Below, piece after piece: positions 37,800 through 51,147 of a DNA stretch of 64,000 nucleotides; position 1 is the stretch's first letter, and every line of letters begins with the position of its first letter. The notes beneath the pieces were generated by a model that was not told the origin of the DNA, made no database searches, and saw only the letters and a list, made by a program, of their open reading frames with translations. The DNA is from Prunella strophiata (lineage: Eukaryota > Chordata > Aves > Passeriformes > Prunellidae): positions 1,637,001 through 1,701,000 of the forward strand of contig JAZBQD010000014.1 in NCBI GenBank assembly GCA_036583965.1. The letters run 5' to 3'. The translations under genes and the position numbers were made by a program.

Positions 37800-38405
37800 A
37801 ATGCTTGCAGTCAGTAGAACTTTCATTAAGGCTGGTTAACAGATCTATAACTGCTCAGCTGTTGCCAATAGCATTTTCATATTGCACCTTCTGGGGGTTA
37901 CTGTCTTGCTATTTGAAAATAAATAGACTGATATATAGGCAGACACACCAAAAAGAGGTGGCATTGCTGACAGCTCCACTATAACTTTCAGCCTGTTAAC
38001 ATAAAACTCCACCACTAAATCTCTCAGGGTAAACTATGCAGAGATAGAAAAGCCCCAAGGTATTAAGAGTGATTTTGATATAAATTCCAATTTTACTTTA
38101 TGACTATTTTACAGCTGCTTCTAGATATCTTCTCTCATAAACTACAAGGTACAAGGCAAATGTTATGTGGGGGTTTTTTCTTTCCTTCTGCAGGGTTTCA
38201 GACAGTTGGTTTATTGTGACATGTTAGCAGTCTTTTCTGTGCACTGCACATTCAGGAGAATGAATTTTAATGAGACTAAGCTAGCAGAAGACCCATAAAG
38301 AAGATGCTATTATGTTTTAAGTATTCATAAAAAAAGTTACATTAAATTTACACATTTTGATTTTTGTCTGTGGCAGTCAAAAGAATTAGACTGAGAGCAT
38401 ATTGC
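37800..38405. other. Unannotated non-coding sequence
   Basis: Nothing was recognised between the A-rich tract and the next CR1 scrap. Confidence 0.5.
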
Positions 38406-38500
38406 AGCATCACAAAATGATGAGGGTTGGAAGGCACCTCTAGTGGAGATTCTCCAGTCCACCCTCTGTGCTGGAGCAGGGCTGCACTTCTTGCAAAGGG
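38406..38500 (-). mobile_element. CR1 LINE 3'-end fragment, antisense, about 95 bp
   Basis: ATCACAAAATGATGAGGGTTGGAAGGCACC begins the fragment, followed by CTCTAGTGGAGATTCTCCAGTCCACCC and TGCTGGAGCAGGGCTGC. This is the CR1 tail variant with the 'GGAGATCATCTAGTCCAACCC...AGAGCAGG' layout, read from its 3' end, so the element is on the minus strand. Similarity fades after about 38500. Confidence 0.8.
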
Positions 38501-41500
38501 AAAAAATTGTTCTTGTTCCACAAGAAATATCCTCACTCTTGCTGTGAGGATAACAAAGCCAAGGTGGTTTTGATAACCATGATGTAGCTCTGCTAAGCAC
38601 CAGAAGGTAACTTTTCATCTTCAGATCAAGACATAATGAATTGACCTCTTCATCACTCTAGCAAGTTAGTAAACATGGAAGATGATTAAATAAATGTTGT
38701 TTTCAAGCTGTGCAAAGTTAGCAGCATATATCATGGATGCTAGATTTTTTTACTATGCTCAGAACCCTTGATGTGCAGGAGGAAAGCAATTTTAATTGTA
38801 CTTACATAAAAGTCTGTGATGCCTAATAGATGTTTCCTCCTGTCCTACTAGTACCTTGCCCTGCCAGAGTGTTTAAAACGTGTGAGCTGAAATCTTTTCT
38901 TCTTTGCTGGTGTCACATGGGAGCCTGTTCTTTGACAAGTTTAAATAGCAAAATAAACCTAGGCCTGTTCAAATGGGTATTGCCTGTTTCTCCTTGCTAG
39001 AGGTCTTTAAAATATCCCAAAAATTCCTCTCTTTTTTTTTTTCCCCTCCTCCAGCCAAGTGTGTATTTGTTCATAGACTGAACATGTGAGGAACAAATAG
39101 TTTTGCTTCCAAGTCTGTGAAATCTTCATCTCTTGAGCCCTGTTAACAATTTCTAATTTTTATAGTGGGATTAATTTTTCATAAATACAGGTTAGCTCAG
39201 CATAAATATAGCAATCAATGCTGCATTATGAAAAGCTCCAGCTAGTTTCAATCTCAAAGAACTGGGGGGATTTAGAAATGGAACTTTTCATGGGCTGGTA
39301 TAAAATGTGTTTTACCCTAAAAAGTTCTTCCTTAGTTCATTTAGATCTTCCTTTCTAATTGGAGTCTCTACATGCATAATTATTTCAAAGATAAGCATTT
39401 AAAAAATTGGATCTTGTTTTTTGAACACAACTCTGTTTTATACTAAGGTCATTCTTGGTGATGCTGTCTTTTTACAACTTATGTGGTTGTTCCCTTTCAG
39501 TTAGTTTAAAAAATATATTTCATATAAAGTTGATAACTCTAGACAGAAAATAACTCATTACAAACAGAGGCAACTATGGAATAGAGTTTTCCACAGTAAG
39601 TGGTCAAAGTATGCACAGGTTACATCTTGAATATCCGAATATTTTGGGAAAACTGCTTCTGTTGTATTGCATTCCTACCTTTCAGGGAAAAAAAAAAAAA
39701 GATAATCTATGTAGTGTATTGAATCATAGTAAATGATTATTGATGTGTTGGTCATTAATTTTCCAATGACTGTCAAACAAGTAAAGCAATATTCATCATT
39801 GCAATAAAGCAAATTAAACAAGATGCTTCCTGAAGTGCTTAATCCTGAATAACAGGAGCCTGTGAAATGATTCCACACAGGAAGGGAATGCTCAGTGCTT
39901 TTGCCCCGGGCTGAGGCGCCACTGATACCATCTAAATAAATTGATGTTGTTACAGAGCACAAACTCCCCGGGGGGGATACTTACTTGGGTTTACAGAGTA
40001 GTTTATTTTGGTTACAGCTTTTGCTGTTTATAGCCAGTTTAAGGGGAGCTGAGTTCTGTTATTTGTGAGCTGGGAGAAGGTTGTCCACAGCAGAATCTAT
40101 TTCCATTGGTTTAACCAAACAAGGTTTTAATCTCAGCTGAGTATTCCGCTACAGCATGTGTAGAAAACAAGGCAGATAAATATTCTAAGTTTATGGTATA
40201 TTTGGATTTGGCTGAGTTTCTCATCTAGGCTTTTAAGATCCTCAGTAAATAAGTAGCAGTTTTCTTCCCTCTTTTCTCTGATGGTTGCTGCCATTGTTGA
40301 TTGAATAGGTGCTGTAATTCAGAACAGAGTTTGAGGAAAGCATTTCTGTGTTTCCCCATTGTGCAATCAGAAATAGCTCCTGGGCAACAGGCTGCAGTGG
40401 GTTTTTTATTGGTTTTTTTTGTTTTTTTAATTTTTTTACAGAGGAGATGAACACAGAACTGTCTGATCTTCTTGATTAGTTAGAGTTTGCATGTGTTGCT
40501 CACTTAGGTCCTTCTTCCTCCAGTTCAGCACTGTCCAGGTTTAGGGGTATCTGTCATGAAGGATTGAATAGTTTTCTTTTATTTTAACACAAAGAAACAA
40601 AATCTCAGTTTGAATCACAGGGAGAGCAGAGGTTGGCCTCTCTGTGAAAGGTGTGGATATATCAGTGATTTGCTGTATGCAGCTGAAGACCAGTTTATAT
40701 GACTTTTTTTTTTTCATTTTGTTAATTCATAGCCTTGTAGTTTCCAGGTGCTGCTTTAATTTGAGCCTCCCGTGTGAGACACAAATTCTGCTTTTATCAA
40801 CAGCTGATCTTCTGGAAGTGTAAAGTGGGGGATTCTGGTTTGGTTCCCCCCTCCCTCTTTGCCATCTGATATTCTTAGCACCTAAGTCTCACTTAGCTGC
40901 AGCTGAAAAAAAAAAAAAACAAACCAAAACAAAAAATAAACTAATGTCTCCATTGATGAATTAAACATCATTGCTAGAATAAACAACCCAACTCATGTCA
41001 AAAAAAAAAAAAAGGAATCCTGATCTGAAGATGCAACTTCATTCATGGAATGAATGGAAAACTTCTTCTTTAAGTGGAATTTCCTGTGCATCTGAATTTC
41101 TGCCCCTTCAGATTTCATAGAAGCAATTATAAGTTCATTTAGGCTATCCAAGTTTCTGACAGTTTTTTTTTTTTTTTTTTAATAATTAAAAGAACTTCAA
41201 GAAAGGAAGCAAAGGGTTTTATTAACCTAAATGCACAAGTTTGTGCTGTAGATTGCAAAGGAAAAAATTTGTGGTTTTTCATGGGAATGTGGAACGTGGA
41301 AAAAAAAAATGCAATGAAATTATGGTAAAAGAAAAGCTTATAAGACTACAGAATTTCTGCACTAAATAATTTTGCTATCACAATTCTGGGTTTCTCTTAT
41401 TACTGTTCTCTATGAAAAAATGGCTGCCAGAAATATTGTTACCCATTTATTTTCTAATATGTCTTGTACTTTGTTTACCCATCAGGCCCACTGCAATTTC

Positions 41501-42363
41501 AGCCTGCTAACTTCTGTTTTGGAGTAAATTGAAATGTGGATTTGATAAAAGATGTCAAGGATTTCACTAGAACAATAGATCAATCGAGTGGCAAGGACTT
41601 TTTAATGGAGTTTTTTTTTGTTTTGGGAAGGAAAGGCCTCTTTTTCAGAGACAAAGCAGAAAGCTAACTGAGAAAAAGTGTCATGGGTAGTGTAGTAATA
41701 GACAAAAGGTAATAAGGATTTATTTAAAGATGTGAAGCCTAATATCAAAAGCATTTTATACCATAAAGTGAAAACATGAAGTGAAACTTTATCACTCTAT
41801 CTAAATGCATTATTCTTAATTTATTTTCATAGCTTTGGGCAGAATACTTCCTTATTAATGCAGAGATACAGTGTCATCACACAGGTCACCCTTCATATCC
41901 CTGCAGTTCTGTATGACCACACAGAATTATCTGTGCCTGTTTGCATGTGAGCATGTTTTTATATAAGGATGGAAATTTTCTGGTGCTCTTATTAAATGCA
42001 TCATGGTAATTTTGACCTTACTTTTCAAATTCTGCATCTTTGCTGCTTTCTAGTCCAGCTACAGGAGAGAAATTTTGAGTGATCTCACAAAGTGTTAGAG
42101 TGAAAGAAACTAATTCCTCTTCAGTGATAGAGAAAAAGAAATGAGGGGTTTCTCTGTGGTGAGGTTGTTGTGAGGCTTTTTTAGTTTTGTTTTGGCTTTA
42201 TTTTTTCTGCTTTTTGTTTGTATTTTTAATTTAATGATCACTCTAGACTGCTAATTTGAGAGTGGGGGAGGAAAAGCTTGCAGTACATGGCAGTACAAAT
42301 TATAAATATTATTAAATTGATAAGTATAATAGAGAATACACAGATTATCTTTAATGATGCTGA
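38501..42363. other. Unannotated AT-rich non-coding sequence
   Basis: No gene was recognised. Simple runs: T10 at about 39031-39040, A13 near 39690, A13 at about 40907-40919, A13 at 41001-41013 and T18 at 41163-41180. CCCCGGG occurs near 39904 and 39967, unusual for this AT-rich stretch. Confidence 0.5.
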
Positions 42364-42392
42364 TTCCAACCACCCACAATGGGTGGTTGGAA
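42364..42392. repeat. Perfect 12-bp inverted repeat, 5-base loop
   Basis: TTCCAACCACCC (42364-42375), loop ACAAT, then GGGTGGTTGGAA (42381-42392) pair perfectly. A stable hairpin could form in single-stranded DNA or RNA. No retroelement or RNA family was recognised around it. Confidence 0.95.
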
Positions 42393-45300
42393 AAAAAGCC
42401 AATTTAGGGGTTGTTTATGGATCTTTGTTTTTTCTAGTACATGCAGGCACTATATAAAATATGAATTCTGGGTTGTCCCTAAAGTAAATTTTCTGAGATA
42501 ATTCTAAGCAAGCTAATGGAAATCTATCCTGATTTTCATCCTGGGTAAATTTATAACCTGTTTCTCAGTTTGTTTTCAGTGGTTTTGCTTTCAATAATCT
42601 GTAGAAACATAACTTTCTCTTAATAAGGAAAAAAAATTAAAATGGAAAAAGCAATATGCAGTGGTCAGTGATCCTGTTATTGTAAGGCTGTTGATAAGAG
42701 GCAACCTTTGGTTTTAATTGTTTTATTCTGTTTTTAACCTTTGAATCCTACTCAGTTTGATTTTAGTCATGCCCTAATACTGATGCCCTATTTCAGTTGG
42801 TCAAAGGACAATAATTGAAGAATTACAGCCTGTGTCAGCAGGAAACAGAAGAACAACACCTAATACTGTTTACATTTGTAGATAACAACCAAATTTTGGA
42901 GGAAAAAATGAGTAGATTTTAATACCAGGAAAAGAACACTATTGCTTTATAGGATGGCTTATACTTTAAAGAATCTAAAGAAGGATTTCTAAACTTTGTA
43001 AATTTTCTTTGCTAAATGTAAGTTGAATTAAAGTTTTCACTATTTCTTTCAGGGTGATATTGAGACCTGATGTTGAGTTCAATATTGAGATCTTGAACTG
43101 CTGGGAACTGAACTACTGTAGAATATCCTGCACTGTTTTATCAAGTATTTATTCAACTTAGTGACTTCTGCTGATAACTGAACATCAAATAACTACTCCT
43201 CCTTCTTCTTAGTACTCCATGGAAAAACACAGGTATGAAAATGGCCCCATAGTACTTTGTTGAAGCAAAAAACACCAGAGAGATGAAGGAATCTGTGAAT
43301 CTCTCAAGGTTCTTTCTCTCATTTCTTTATTTTTCAAAAAGTGATTAGTCTTAATAAATAAGCATTTATTTTATTTTGTGTTTCTTGTGCAAACTACTTG
43401 CACACCTACTAGATTGTGCATTTGCCTTACTCTGACTTTCCAGGAGCATTTTCAGGTGTGTTCTCAGAAGGGGAAAATGGGTGGCTTGGTCCAGTTTTCC
43501 CACTGCTTCTCAACATCTTTGCAATAATTACATTGGTTTGGGGTTTTTTTTATCTTTGAAGAGGCCTAGGGGATGTTGTAGCAAATAATGAAATTTAAAA
43601 AGTGGGATTTTCTTTGAGTCTGTAAATTGTGCTTAGTAGCAACTGTTGTATCTAAGTGAAGAGAGAACAGTAGAGATAAATGAAAAGAAGGAAAAAAAAT
43701 GAGATTGGTATCTTGTCAGGCAAAGATCCTTATGTTTTCCCTTTTTCAGGTTAGAAAATTATGAGCCCTGTTTTTAATCCCCAGTTCACAGCAGCAGAAC
43801 ACCAGGTAGTTATTTCTAGCATCTGTTTGACATAAAGGAAGGTATACCCCAAAGAGACACTCTTCATAAACACTGAGCACCAGAAATACTGTTCCTATTA
43901 AATTGGACCACATGAATAATACAGGAGTCATGAATTTAAATTATTACTGGCATTTGGAGAAAATGGCACTATTTCAGCCATTAAATAACAACTTTGCTTT
44001 ATTTCTGGAAACAGAAAAGTTATTAAGTTTTAAATCATATTGATGCCGTGGCTCAGATACATTTCTGGTTCTCCAACCATCCAGACATGTCTTGACAGTG
44101 CTGTGTTGCCCTGGAATTATTTTCTCAGAGGTCTTCAGCCCACTGCTGTGGGGTAGTTGAGCTGCACTAAATTGGCATTGTCATAAAAAGTAGAGGTGCC
44201 ACTGCTTGTGGAGTTTTTGAGGTGCATGGTCCCACCCATGATGTGTTTCTTTCTACAGCCCTGGAGAAGGGGGTGTCAGAGCAGTTGTTAAAGCTAAATG
44301 GGGGTGCAGCACACTAAGCAGGATTGTCACAGGAACCTCTCCCTGCTCTTTGGGTTTTGCCTGTTTGTGTCCTTAACACAGCAGGACTAAAAAAAATGGG
44401 TAAATGCATATTTTAGTACTCTGCAGTGCTCAAGGCTTCCCTCCCCTGTTCCTCCTCTTCCTGCACCCCTCCCCATGCTTCCTAACTAGTGACATTAAGT
44501 TCAGGTGAGTTGGAAAAATAAGTGTAGAAGGAAGTGCCTGCTTGTGGATGAGGTCTGTAAGGGGCTTATATCAGAATGCAGAGGAGGAGAATAAGTTTGA
44601 TTCAGATAATTTCAGCAGAGGAAGCCAAAATCCTTCCTTTTCTGCTTTAAGAAAGGTGTCCTGTGTGATCTTGGGAAAAGTCATTTAGTCTTGCCTTGAT
44701 TTTGCTTTTTGGAGTTTACTTTAAAAAAAAAAATGCTGTATTTACACAAGTGCCAAAAAAATAAATACAAGAACTGTAAACTCTTTCAGTTTGAGAGAAG
44801 TCTCTCTGGTTCATGTTGGTTGGTAAAAAAAAAAAAAAACCAGCTGGATATGGTGACCATAAGAAAAGAACAGAATTCTTTGGACATTCAGGTCTCTTGT
44901 TACTTCAAAAGGGGAAATCCAGGAGGAGATAAAAAGAACTGGTTAGAGAAGTGACCTGACATGAAAAGCTCAGAGACTTGAATATGCAGGAGTTTCACAC
45001 TTATCTTCATCAGAGACACAAAAGACAATCAGGATCCAGAATGCTAAGCAGGGGGAAACACAGCTGTAGAAAAGTTGCAAATACAGCACAACCAAAATAA
45101 ACCCCAAGAGGAAAACACCTTTGGAGATGGAAAGAAGCACTGAGCATCTCAGGAAGCTGCATGCTGCAGCTCAGGCTGTGTACAGGCAAGACTGGATAAA
45201 AGCCAGGCTGGCTTAGACTTGGTGAAGGAGTCAAGGCAAATAGGTGAAGTTATTTTCAGGTATATGCACAAAAAAAGAGACTAATGAAAGGAGGCTTTAA

Positions 45301-47640
45301 GTTGGAATAAGATAAAGAGGACAAATGGCAAAATAAATAATGCTACTCACAATTTGTAAGGATGATGAGGCTGAGTGTTGGGCTCTCAGATAGGAAAAGA
45401 CAGGAAAGAAAAAGGAGAGAGGGAATCAAAGCTGAGATGCAGTATATTTTATTTGTATTTATTTACCTTCGAGTAATAAAAAAAAATTTAGGTTCAGCAG
45501 TACAAACTGCTATGTCTGGGCTGGAAGTGCTACAAAGAGGGTGAAATGACTTCTAGAGAAGCTAGCCAAGCAGGGGAAACTAGAACAGCTCTGGTATTTT
45601 ACCATCTATTAAAACTAGCTCTGAAAAAGGTTGCTTTGGTGTTGGAGCATTAAAATAGGAAACATCTCTGGTACAGGAGTTTTTGTGCAGGGTGGAACTC
45701 TGGTGTCATTGAGGGGGTTTTGGTTTGGGGTGGGGGAGACAGGGAGGCTGATTCTACCCAGTCATTAGCAAACAAGCTGTCCATATTGTTTAGAGTCACA
45801 GGGACTTTTTTTTCTTCTTTCCTCACACAAATATTCATATATTTTTCATATCCAAACCTATTAAGGCCACCAGTGCATCACAAATGGTGCCAGTCTTTTT
45901 CTGCTATGAGGAGTGGTTTTATTTAAGAAACCCTAGTAATCCCACATTCCTAAAATAGCTTGCATGTTACCCCTTTCCTCCTCAGCACATTCCTGAAATT
46001 CTCTTGGCTTTTCAAAGATAAGGCTCGAAAATTAACTTTAAATAAAAAAAAAAAAAATTGTACTATTCTTTATTTCATCAAATACATTTGTATGATCCAC
46101 AAGAAGACAACAGCAAGATTTGATTTTTTTCCTCCTTCTGTATGGAGGAAGATAAAATGGAAATAATGGTTCTTTAGGCTAATTAAATCAAAGCAACAGC
46201 AAGGCAGCCACAGTCTAGATTAAGACACTTTTCAGGAAATCAAATTAAGAATAGGTTAAGGCCCCCTTTTTGTGTCCCATGTAAAATATTGTTACAGCCC
46301 TACTCCTTATCCTTAGCTTTCTTGTACCACTTCTCAATTAATTTTCTCCTCACAGAAATAAACATTTTAATCAGCATGTACAATAACACCCATCACTGAT
46401 GGTAATTACTCTAAGTAAAATAGCTTTTTTTTTTTATTGTAGCAAATATAAAATGACAATTCTAATTATGTAACAGCTCTAATGCCTTAATGATTTTAGC
46501 CCATTTTCCATGTTTGTACATGAAAGCTGGCTCCATATTTTTACTGTTACCAAAGTTGCACAGAGATATTATTGGGCTTTAAATGTTTATTGTCATCTTA
46601 GCAAAGTGGCTTTTATTTTTTGTTTATGTTCTAAAAGCTTGGCAGAGTAATGGCAATCCACAGACTAATGGCTAATCTGGGTTTGTGCCAAAGGAGCAGT
46701 AATAGCTACAAGCACAGAAAAAACCATCAGAAGAGTAAATGCCAAATTAATCCCTGATGTAACTCTTTTGCTTTAGTGCAGTTGGGTTGGAGAATGCATC
46801 TTCCACATTGTGCCTCCTGTTAGAACCCCTTATTTTCCAGGGGAGATTGCACATATCAGCATAGTTGGGCACACAGGGTTCAGCCCCTGCCTTTTTGCCT
46901 GAAAAAAATCCCAAACCTCGTTTCAGCTGTGCCCTGACACCTGAAACAGCTGAATGTGCTCAGCCTCCCACTGAGAAGCCTCAAGGAGTTCCACCCTCAC
47001 AAGAGAATTTAGCCTGTTATAACTCTGAAATGCCAGAAAACCCTCAGGTGATCAGTAAGTTTTGCTAAAGACAAAAGAGTTGTATGTTTTAATGGTAATA
47101 CTGTTTTTGTTGTGGTTTTTTTTTTTTTTTTCTTCCCTGAATGTTACAATTTTAAATTTTTTTAACCTATTAATACACTTATTTATTCCCACAAAATAGG
47201 AGGTTTTTTGGAGCTAGAGTTCATAAGCTCATTGTCATTTGTAATGTTCTTTAGAGAGCAGCAGTGTGCCTTTGCTGCTGTTGCACAGGTTTAAATTCAT
47301 CATGCTCCCCCCCATGGCAAAAGGAGGGAAGAGAAGGAGGGATCAACCTCCATACAAGGAGGAAAAATTTGGAAAGTGTTATTTTATGATGATGATGTAC
47401 TGAAGAAGATAGCTGCTAGAAGCTGAGCCACTCACCTCTGTACTCTGTCAGTAAGAATAATTTGGTTTAGTCAAACAGAGGACACAATGCCTCACTGATG
47501 TAAAATGGATGACAGCAGAAAGCACTTTGGACATTTTTTTCTCCTCCCTGGGATTTTTTCTGCATTCAGGGGTGTATTTCCTGAAAATTGAATAACTTTG
47601 TAAGGTTCTCTGGTCACTGCTTGTGGCCATGGTGATTCCC
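42393..47640. other. Unannotated AT-rich non-coding sequence
   Basis: No gene was recognised over 5.2 kb. Simple runs: A14 at about 44826-44839, A12 near 46046, T10 near 46426, T16 near 47117. The region 46480-46760 is free of simple repeats and reads like a conserved non-coding element, but this cannot be tested here. Confidence 0.5.
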
Positions 47641-48358
47641 TGACTTAGGTGAACTCTGTTAGATCTCCAGCAATCTTTTTTAATTCTATCTTCCCAGTCT
47701 GCTTTTGATAAATTCTGTCAGTAGGACTATCATGATTATCACACCTAAACAGGGGCACCAGTGCCTGTGGTAACTGGCCAAATGTATCACAGTCCCTGTT
47801 CCTGTTTTCTGTCTCTCTTCCCAATTCCTGCAGCAGCCTTGTACATCATCTCTCAAAAGTTTTATTCCAGTTGTAGCTGAGTCTTAATCCATCAAAATCC
47901 TGGCCACATTCACATCTGTGTTTGCAGTCATCCCTGTTTGATTTGTTTTTTTATTGGAGCCTTGCTGCTATTATTTACAGAATTTCTGTGATCTCCCCAT
48001 CAATCATGGGAGATCATGGTATCTTGTGTGCCTTGAGCTGCATTTTCTTGGTGGCTTGATGAGTGCTTCAGCTGATCAATGCTGTTATTTTCCCTGTGTA
48101 AGTGAATGATCATTGTCCTGAATTCAGAGCCTTTTTTAGTGTGAAAAAATGTTTTCTTTGGAGATACCTGCCAATACCATCTGGTTCAAATGCCACTGTG
48201 AACTCAGATTTCTGTAGCTGTTCTAATAATTCATCAGGTCTATGTCTGCACCTCTTGAGGACTGAGATCACATTTACTCCCTGTAAATCTGTACATAACC
48301 CAGTGACCCACCTGGTCTGGAAATCTTCATTACATATTTTTCCCAAGGTCTGTGTCAC
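47641..48358 (-). pseudogene. Possible decayed coding tract, unidentified
   Basis: On the minus strand one frame is open for 82 codons (48358-48110). It has an E/K/L-rich, protein-like composition, including a KRCRHRPDELLEQLQKSEF-like helix. The same frame continues to about 47645 with only about eight stops in 240 codons, some of them single-base changes from sense codons. I cannot name a parent. No poly-A tail or splice signals bound it. The stop density is lower than expected for this base composition, but not strikingly so. Chance is a real alternative. Confidence 0.18.
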
Positions 48359-49967
48359 ACTGTTATTGCTCGTTTAAACAATTTTTATATATTTTTTAAG
48401 CTTAATTCATCTTTTTCAGATTAAACTGGTTTATCTGCAAAGCATTTACTCAGATATGGACAATATGGACATTGAATGTAAGTAATTTCATGTTTTCCAT
48501 TAGGCCCCAGCAAAAAAAATCCAGAATTATTTCCAGTTGCATTCTCTCACGTGGGAAATTTTGTGCTTTACCTGCCCCTTTTCTTGCAGTGATGTTCTTT
48601 ATTTCTTATATTTCAAGATTTCTGTTCACCTTTTACTGTTTAAACATATTAACATGTTAAATGCAGGGAGTTTACAGTTCTAAATTCTGGTTGATGATTG
48701 CAGTCCAGCCTGGCAGGCTCATTGCTAGCAGCAAGTTTTTGAGTGGAAAATATTGGATACACACAGGGAGATGGCAGAAATGGTCAACAGCCCTTTGTTT
48801 TTATTGTCTGTATTCTGTCTTACCAAATTGTTGTATCATTGTGGCTGTTGCTCTGTAAACAAAAAGAAACCCCAAAGCAGATTCTGGAGGATGGTGAGAA
48901 TTTTCTGGTGGCACCAAAATGAGGTAATATCAGTTAATACATTTTGAGTTTGAATACAGCCACAGAGGATACACAGCTCTGTGGGGTGAAATCCTGCTCC
49001 AGTACTTGGGGTCAAGGTAACAATGGTAGCTGAGAGGTGAGCTGGTGAACTTGCATCTGTTTCTTCTGCTTTAGGACTAAAACAATGTCACATCAGAGTT
49101 ATAAAATAAGTTATTAACCTGCTGAGGATGTTACTAGAAGAGTCTGCATACCCTGTGCAGAGCAGCATAAGCTTTACTGCCCAGCTGGGAAAGTCTGGCA
49201 GTGTCTGAGCTGCTTTCCACAGCTGGAAAAATAGCTCCTGAATGTCTACCTTGAATAGCCCCAAAAACAGGTTTGAGAATTGTTTTTCTGTTTCCTCTTG
49301 GAGAGCAACTTCCTTGGGCTGATAAATCAGTAGGCACAAAATCGATTCCTCAAAAAAATTAAAGGATATACAATGGTATTGAGCTGAAAAATCTCCTCTG
49401 TATGTCATGTTTTTATGTAACACTTCCCATCAGAGGTAACATTAATGGTTTAAGACTCACACAGAGCTGAATGCCAAAGAAAGTGAAATAGTGGCAATCC
49501 TTCCTCTAGTTTCAGTGAGGTGTGAGGAAGGCACAAAAAGTGTAAAATGTTGTTCCTTGTTGCAACCAAACAAAACAAAACTTGGGCATGATTGTTTCAA
49601 TGTTATTTTTGTTTGTTGGCTGTTCCCCCCTCGTGTCTCCAGCAGATTGTTTTGGGTCAGTAACCAGCAATGTTCCAGGCTCTCACACGAGGTAATTTAG
49701 TGTGTTTGCAGCTTTCACCACCATACCCTGATGAAAAGTGATGAAATTGGATCAGCACTAGAAGGAAGACACCCTTTTTAGGGTGACTTCTCTGTCATGT
49801 CAAATACTGCGTGTTCTTCCTTTGAGAATTTCACCTTCAACCATCTACAATAGACTCTCAGCTGTGTAACAACCCACAGATCTGTCCAGAATAGTTTACT
49901 TCTCAATGCTACTTAGTTCTGAAGTCAAAACCTCAGATATTTTTAGCATTGTTCATAATTACATAGA
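48359..49967. other. Unannotated non-coding sequence
   Basis: Two overlapping minus-strand frames (49423-49088 and 49337-49134) are open for 111 and 67 codons. No domain is recognisable and they are not called. Confidence 0.45.
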
Positions 49968-50810
49968 TTTTTTTTTTTTTTAAATACTGTTGTTTATTTA
50001 TTTTCCTAAATTCTCTCTGTACCTCAGTATGCAGCTCAGGTCTCCAGCACTGTAGGGGTCTCCCATAACCTCAGTGATCTCTCACACTGTGCTCTCAAAG
50101 ATGAACTGTATTTGCTGTAGGCCTGATAGCAGCTCCTGAAATTTTTCCTTTTAGTGCCAATTTCTTTTGCAGATGTATTTCTATCATTGTCTATGACCCT
50201 TGCTTTCTTATTCTCATTGCTGTTTGTTTTTTAATTTTTTTTTAATTAGATGAATGTATAAAACTCGCTCTTCTAACACTGTGCAAAGACTGACATTAAT
50301 GTCCATTAAGTTCCTCAGCAACTCCTCTGTGTGTTTGCCCTAAAAATGAAACATTGGACCTAAAAATGAAATGTTTCTTTCCATTCCATCTTCTGCCAGC
50401 ACTTCCAGTTTTTTGTGATCTCTTGTGTGAGAACACAGGTGTCTGACCATCTTTGATCTGGCTGACTGCTAAGCTTTATTGTCCCATTTATCGGTAAATT
50501 GTGTGGTTTTTCGGAAGCAGTTTTGGGATTGTCTTATCTCTGCTGATGTGGCAAAGATGAGAAATAGTTTGTCAGTAGTTTCATGGTTGTGCTGCTACTA
50601 AAATGAGTCCAGTAGCTGCAGTTATTTTGGAGCTGTTCTTCTCCTTGAATTTTGAACCATTGCTGGTTCACAAAATCAAAGAATTTTAGCCCATCATCTT
50701 TCAGTCTTCTTGAAGAAAAGCTCTTTTTAGCTGCTTGAAACACGTGAAATTGAAAATCCCAAACATTTCCATTACCTTCAAATACAGTTGGTATTCCAAC
50801 CATGCATTAA
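49968..50810 (-). pseudogene. Possible processed pseudogene (unknown parent) with AATAAA and A-tail
   Basis: Read on the minus strand, an 89-codon frame (50803-50534) is followed by further protein-like segments that switch frame. One contains EELLRNLMDINVSLCTVLEE and another FQELLSGLQQIQFIFE. The tract ends in two overlapping AATAAA motifs (complement of 49993-50002) about a dozen bases before an A14 run (complement of 49968-49981). Coding-like sequence, polyadenylation signal and A-tail in this order is the signature of an mRNA retrocopy. Multiple stops and frameshifts would make it dead. Retrocopies are rare in birds because CR1 does not prime on poly-A, which argues for caution. The parent gene is not recognised. 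Confidence 0.28.
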
Positions 50811-51084
50811 CACTTACTTGCTATGTTAGTCTGGGATGATTCTGAGGCTTGTGAGGGCACTCAGAGTGAAAGAATAGTTGTGCTCTTTGTTCATCACTAT
50901 TTCTGTTCTCCTGGAACCACAGTCCATGGATTTAGGATGAGATTTTTTTCTTAGCTAATTGTAGAACAACTTTGTTTACCAATTCAGGAAATGTAGGGCA
51001 AATGAGAACAGGCTGCTGTGAAATGTTTGGATTTCAGACAGAATTAAACTGAAAACACACAGTTCTAGCTTATGTCCTTGCACA
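50811..51084. other. Unannotated non-coding sequence
   Basis: Short stretch with nothing recognised, directly upstream of a CR1 scrap. Confidence 0.5.
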
Positions 51085-51147
51085 TGGCAGGGCAGCTGGG
51101 GATCTTTAAGGTCCCTTCCAACCCAAACCCTTCTGTGATTTTGTGTC
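51085..51147 (+). mobile_element. CR1 LINE 3' terminus, sense, about 63 bp
   Basis: CATGGCAGGGCAGCTGGGGATCTTTAAGG leads into TCCCTTCCAACCCAAACCC and TTCTGTGATTTTGTG, the very end of CR1 in sense orientation, including the terminal ATTCTGTG-type repeat. Only the last few dozen bases were inserted or survive. Confidence 0.9.
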
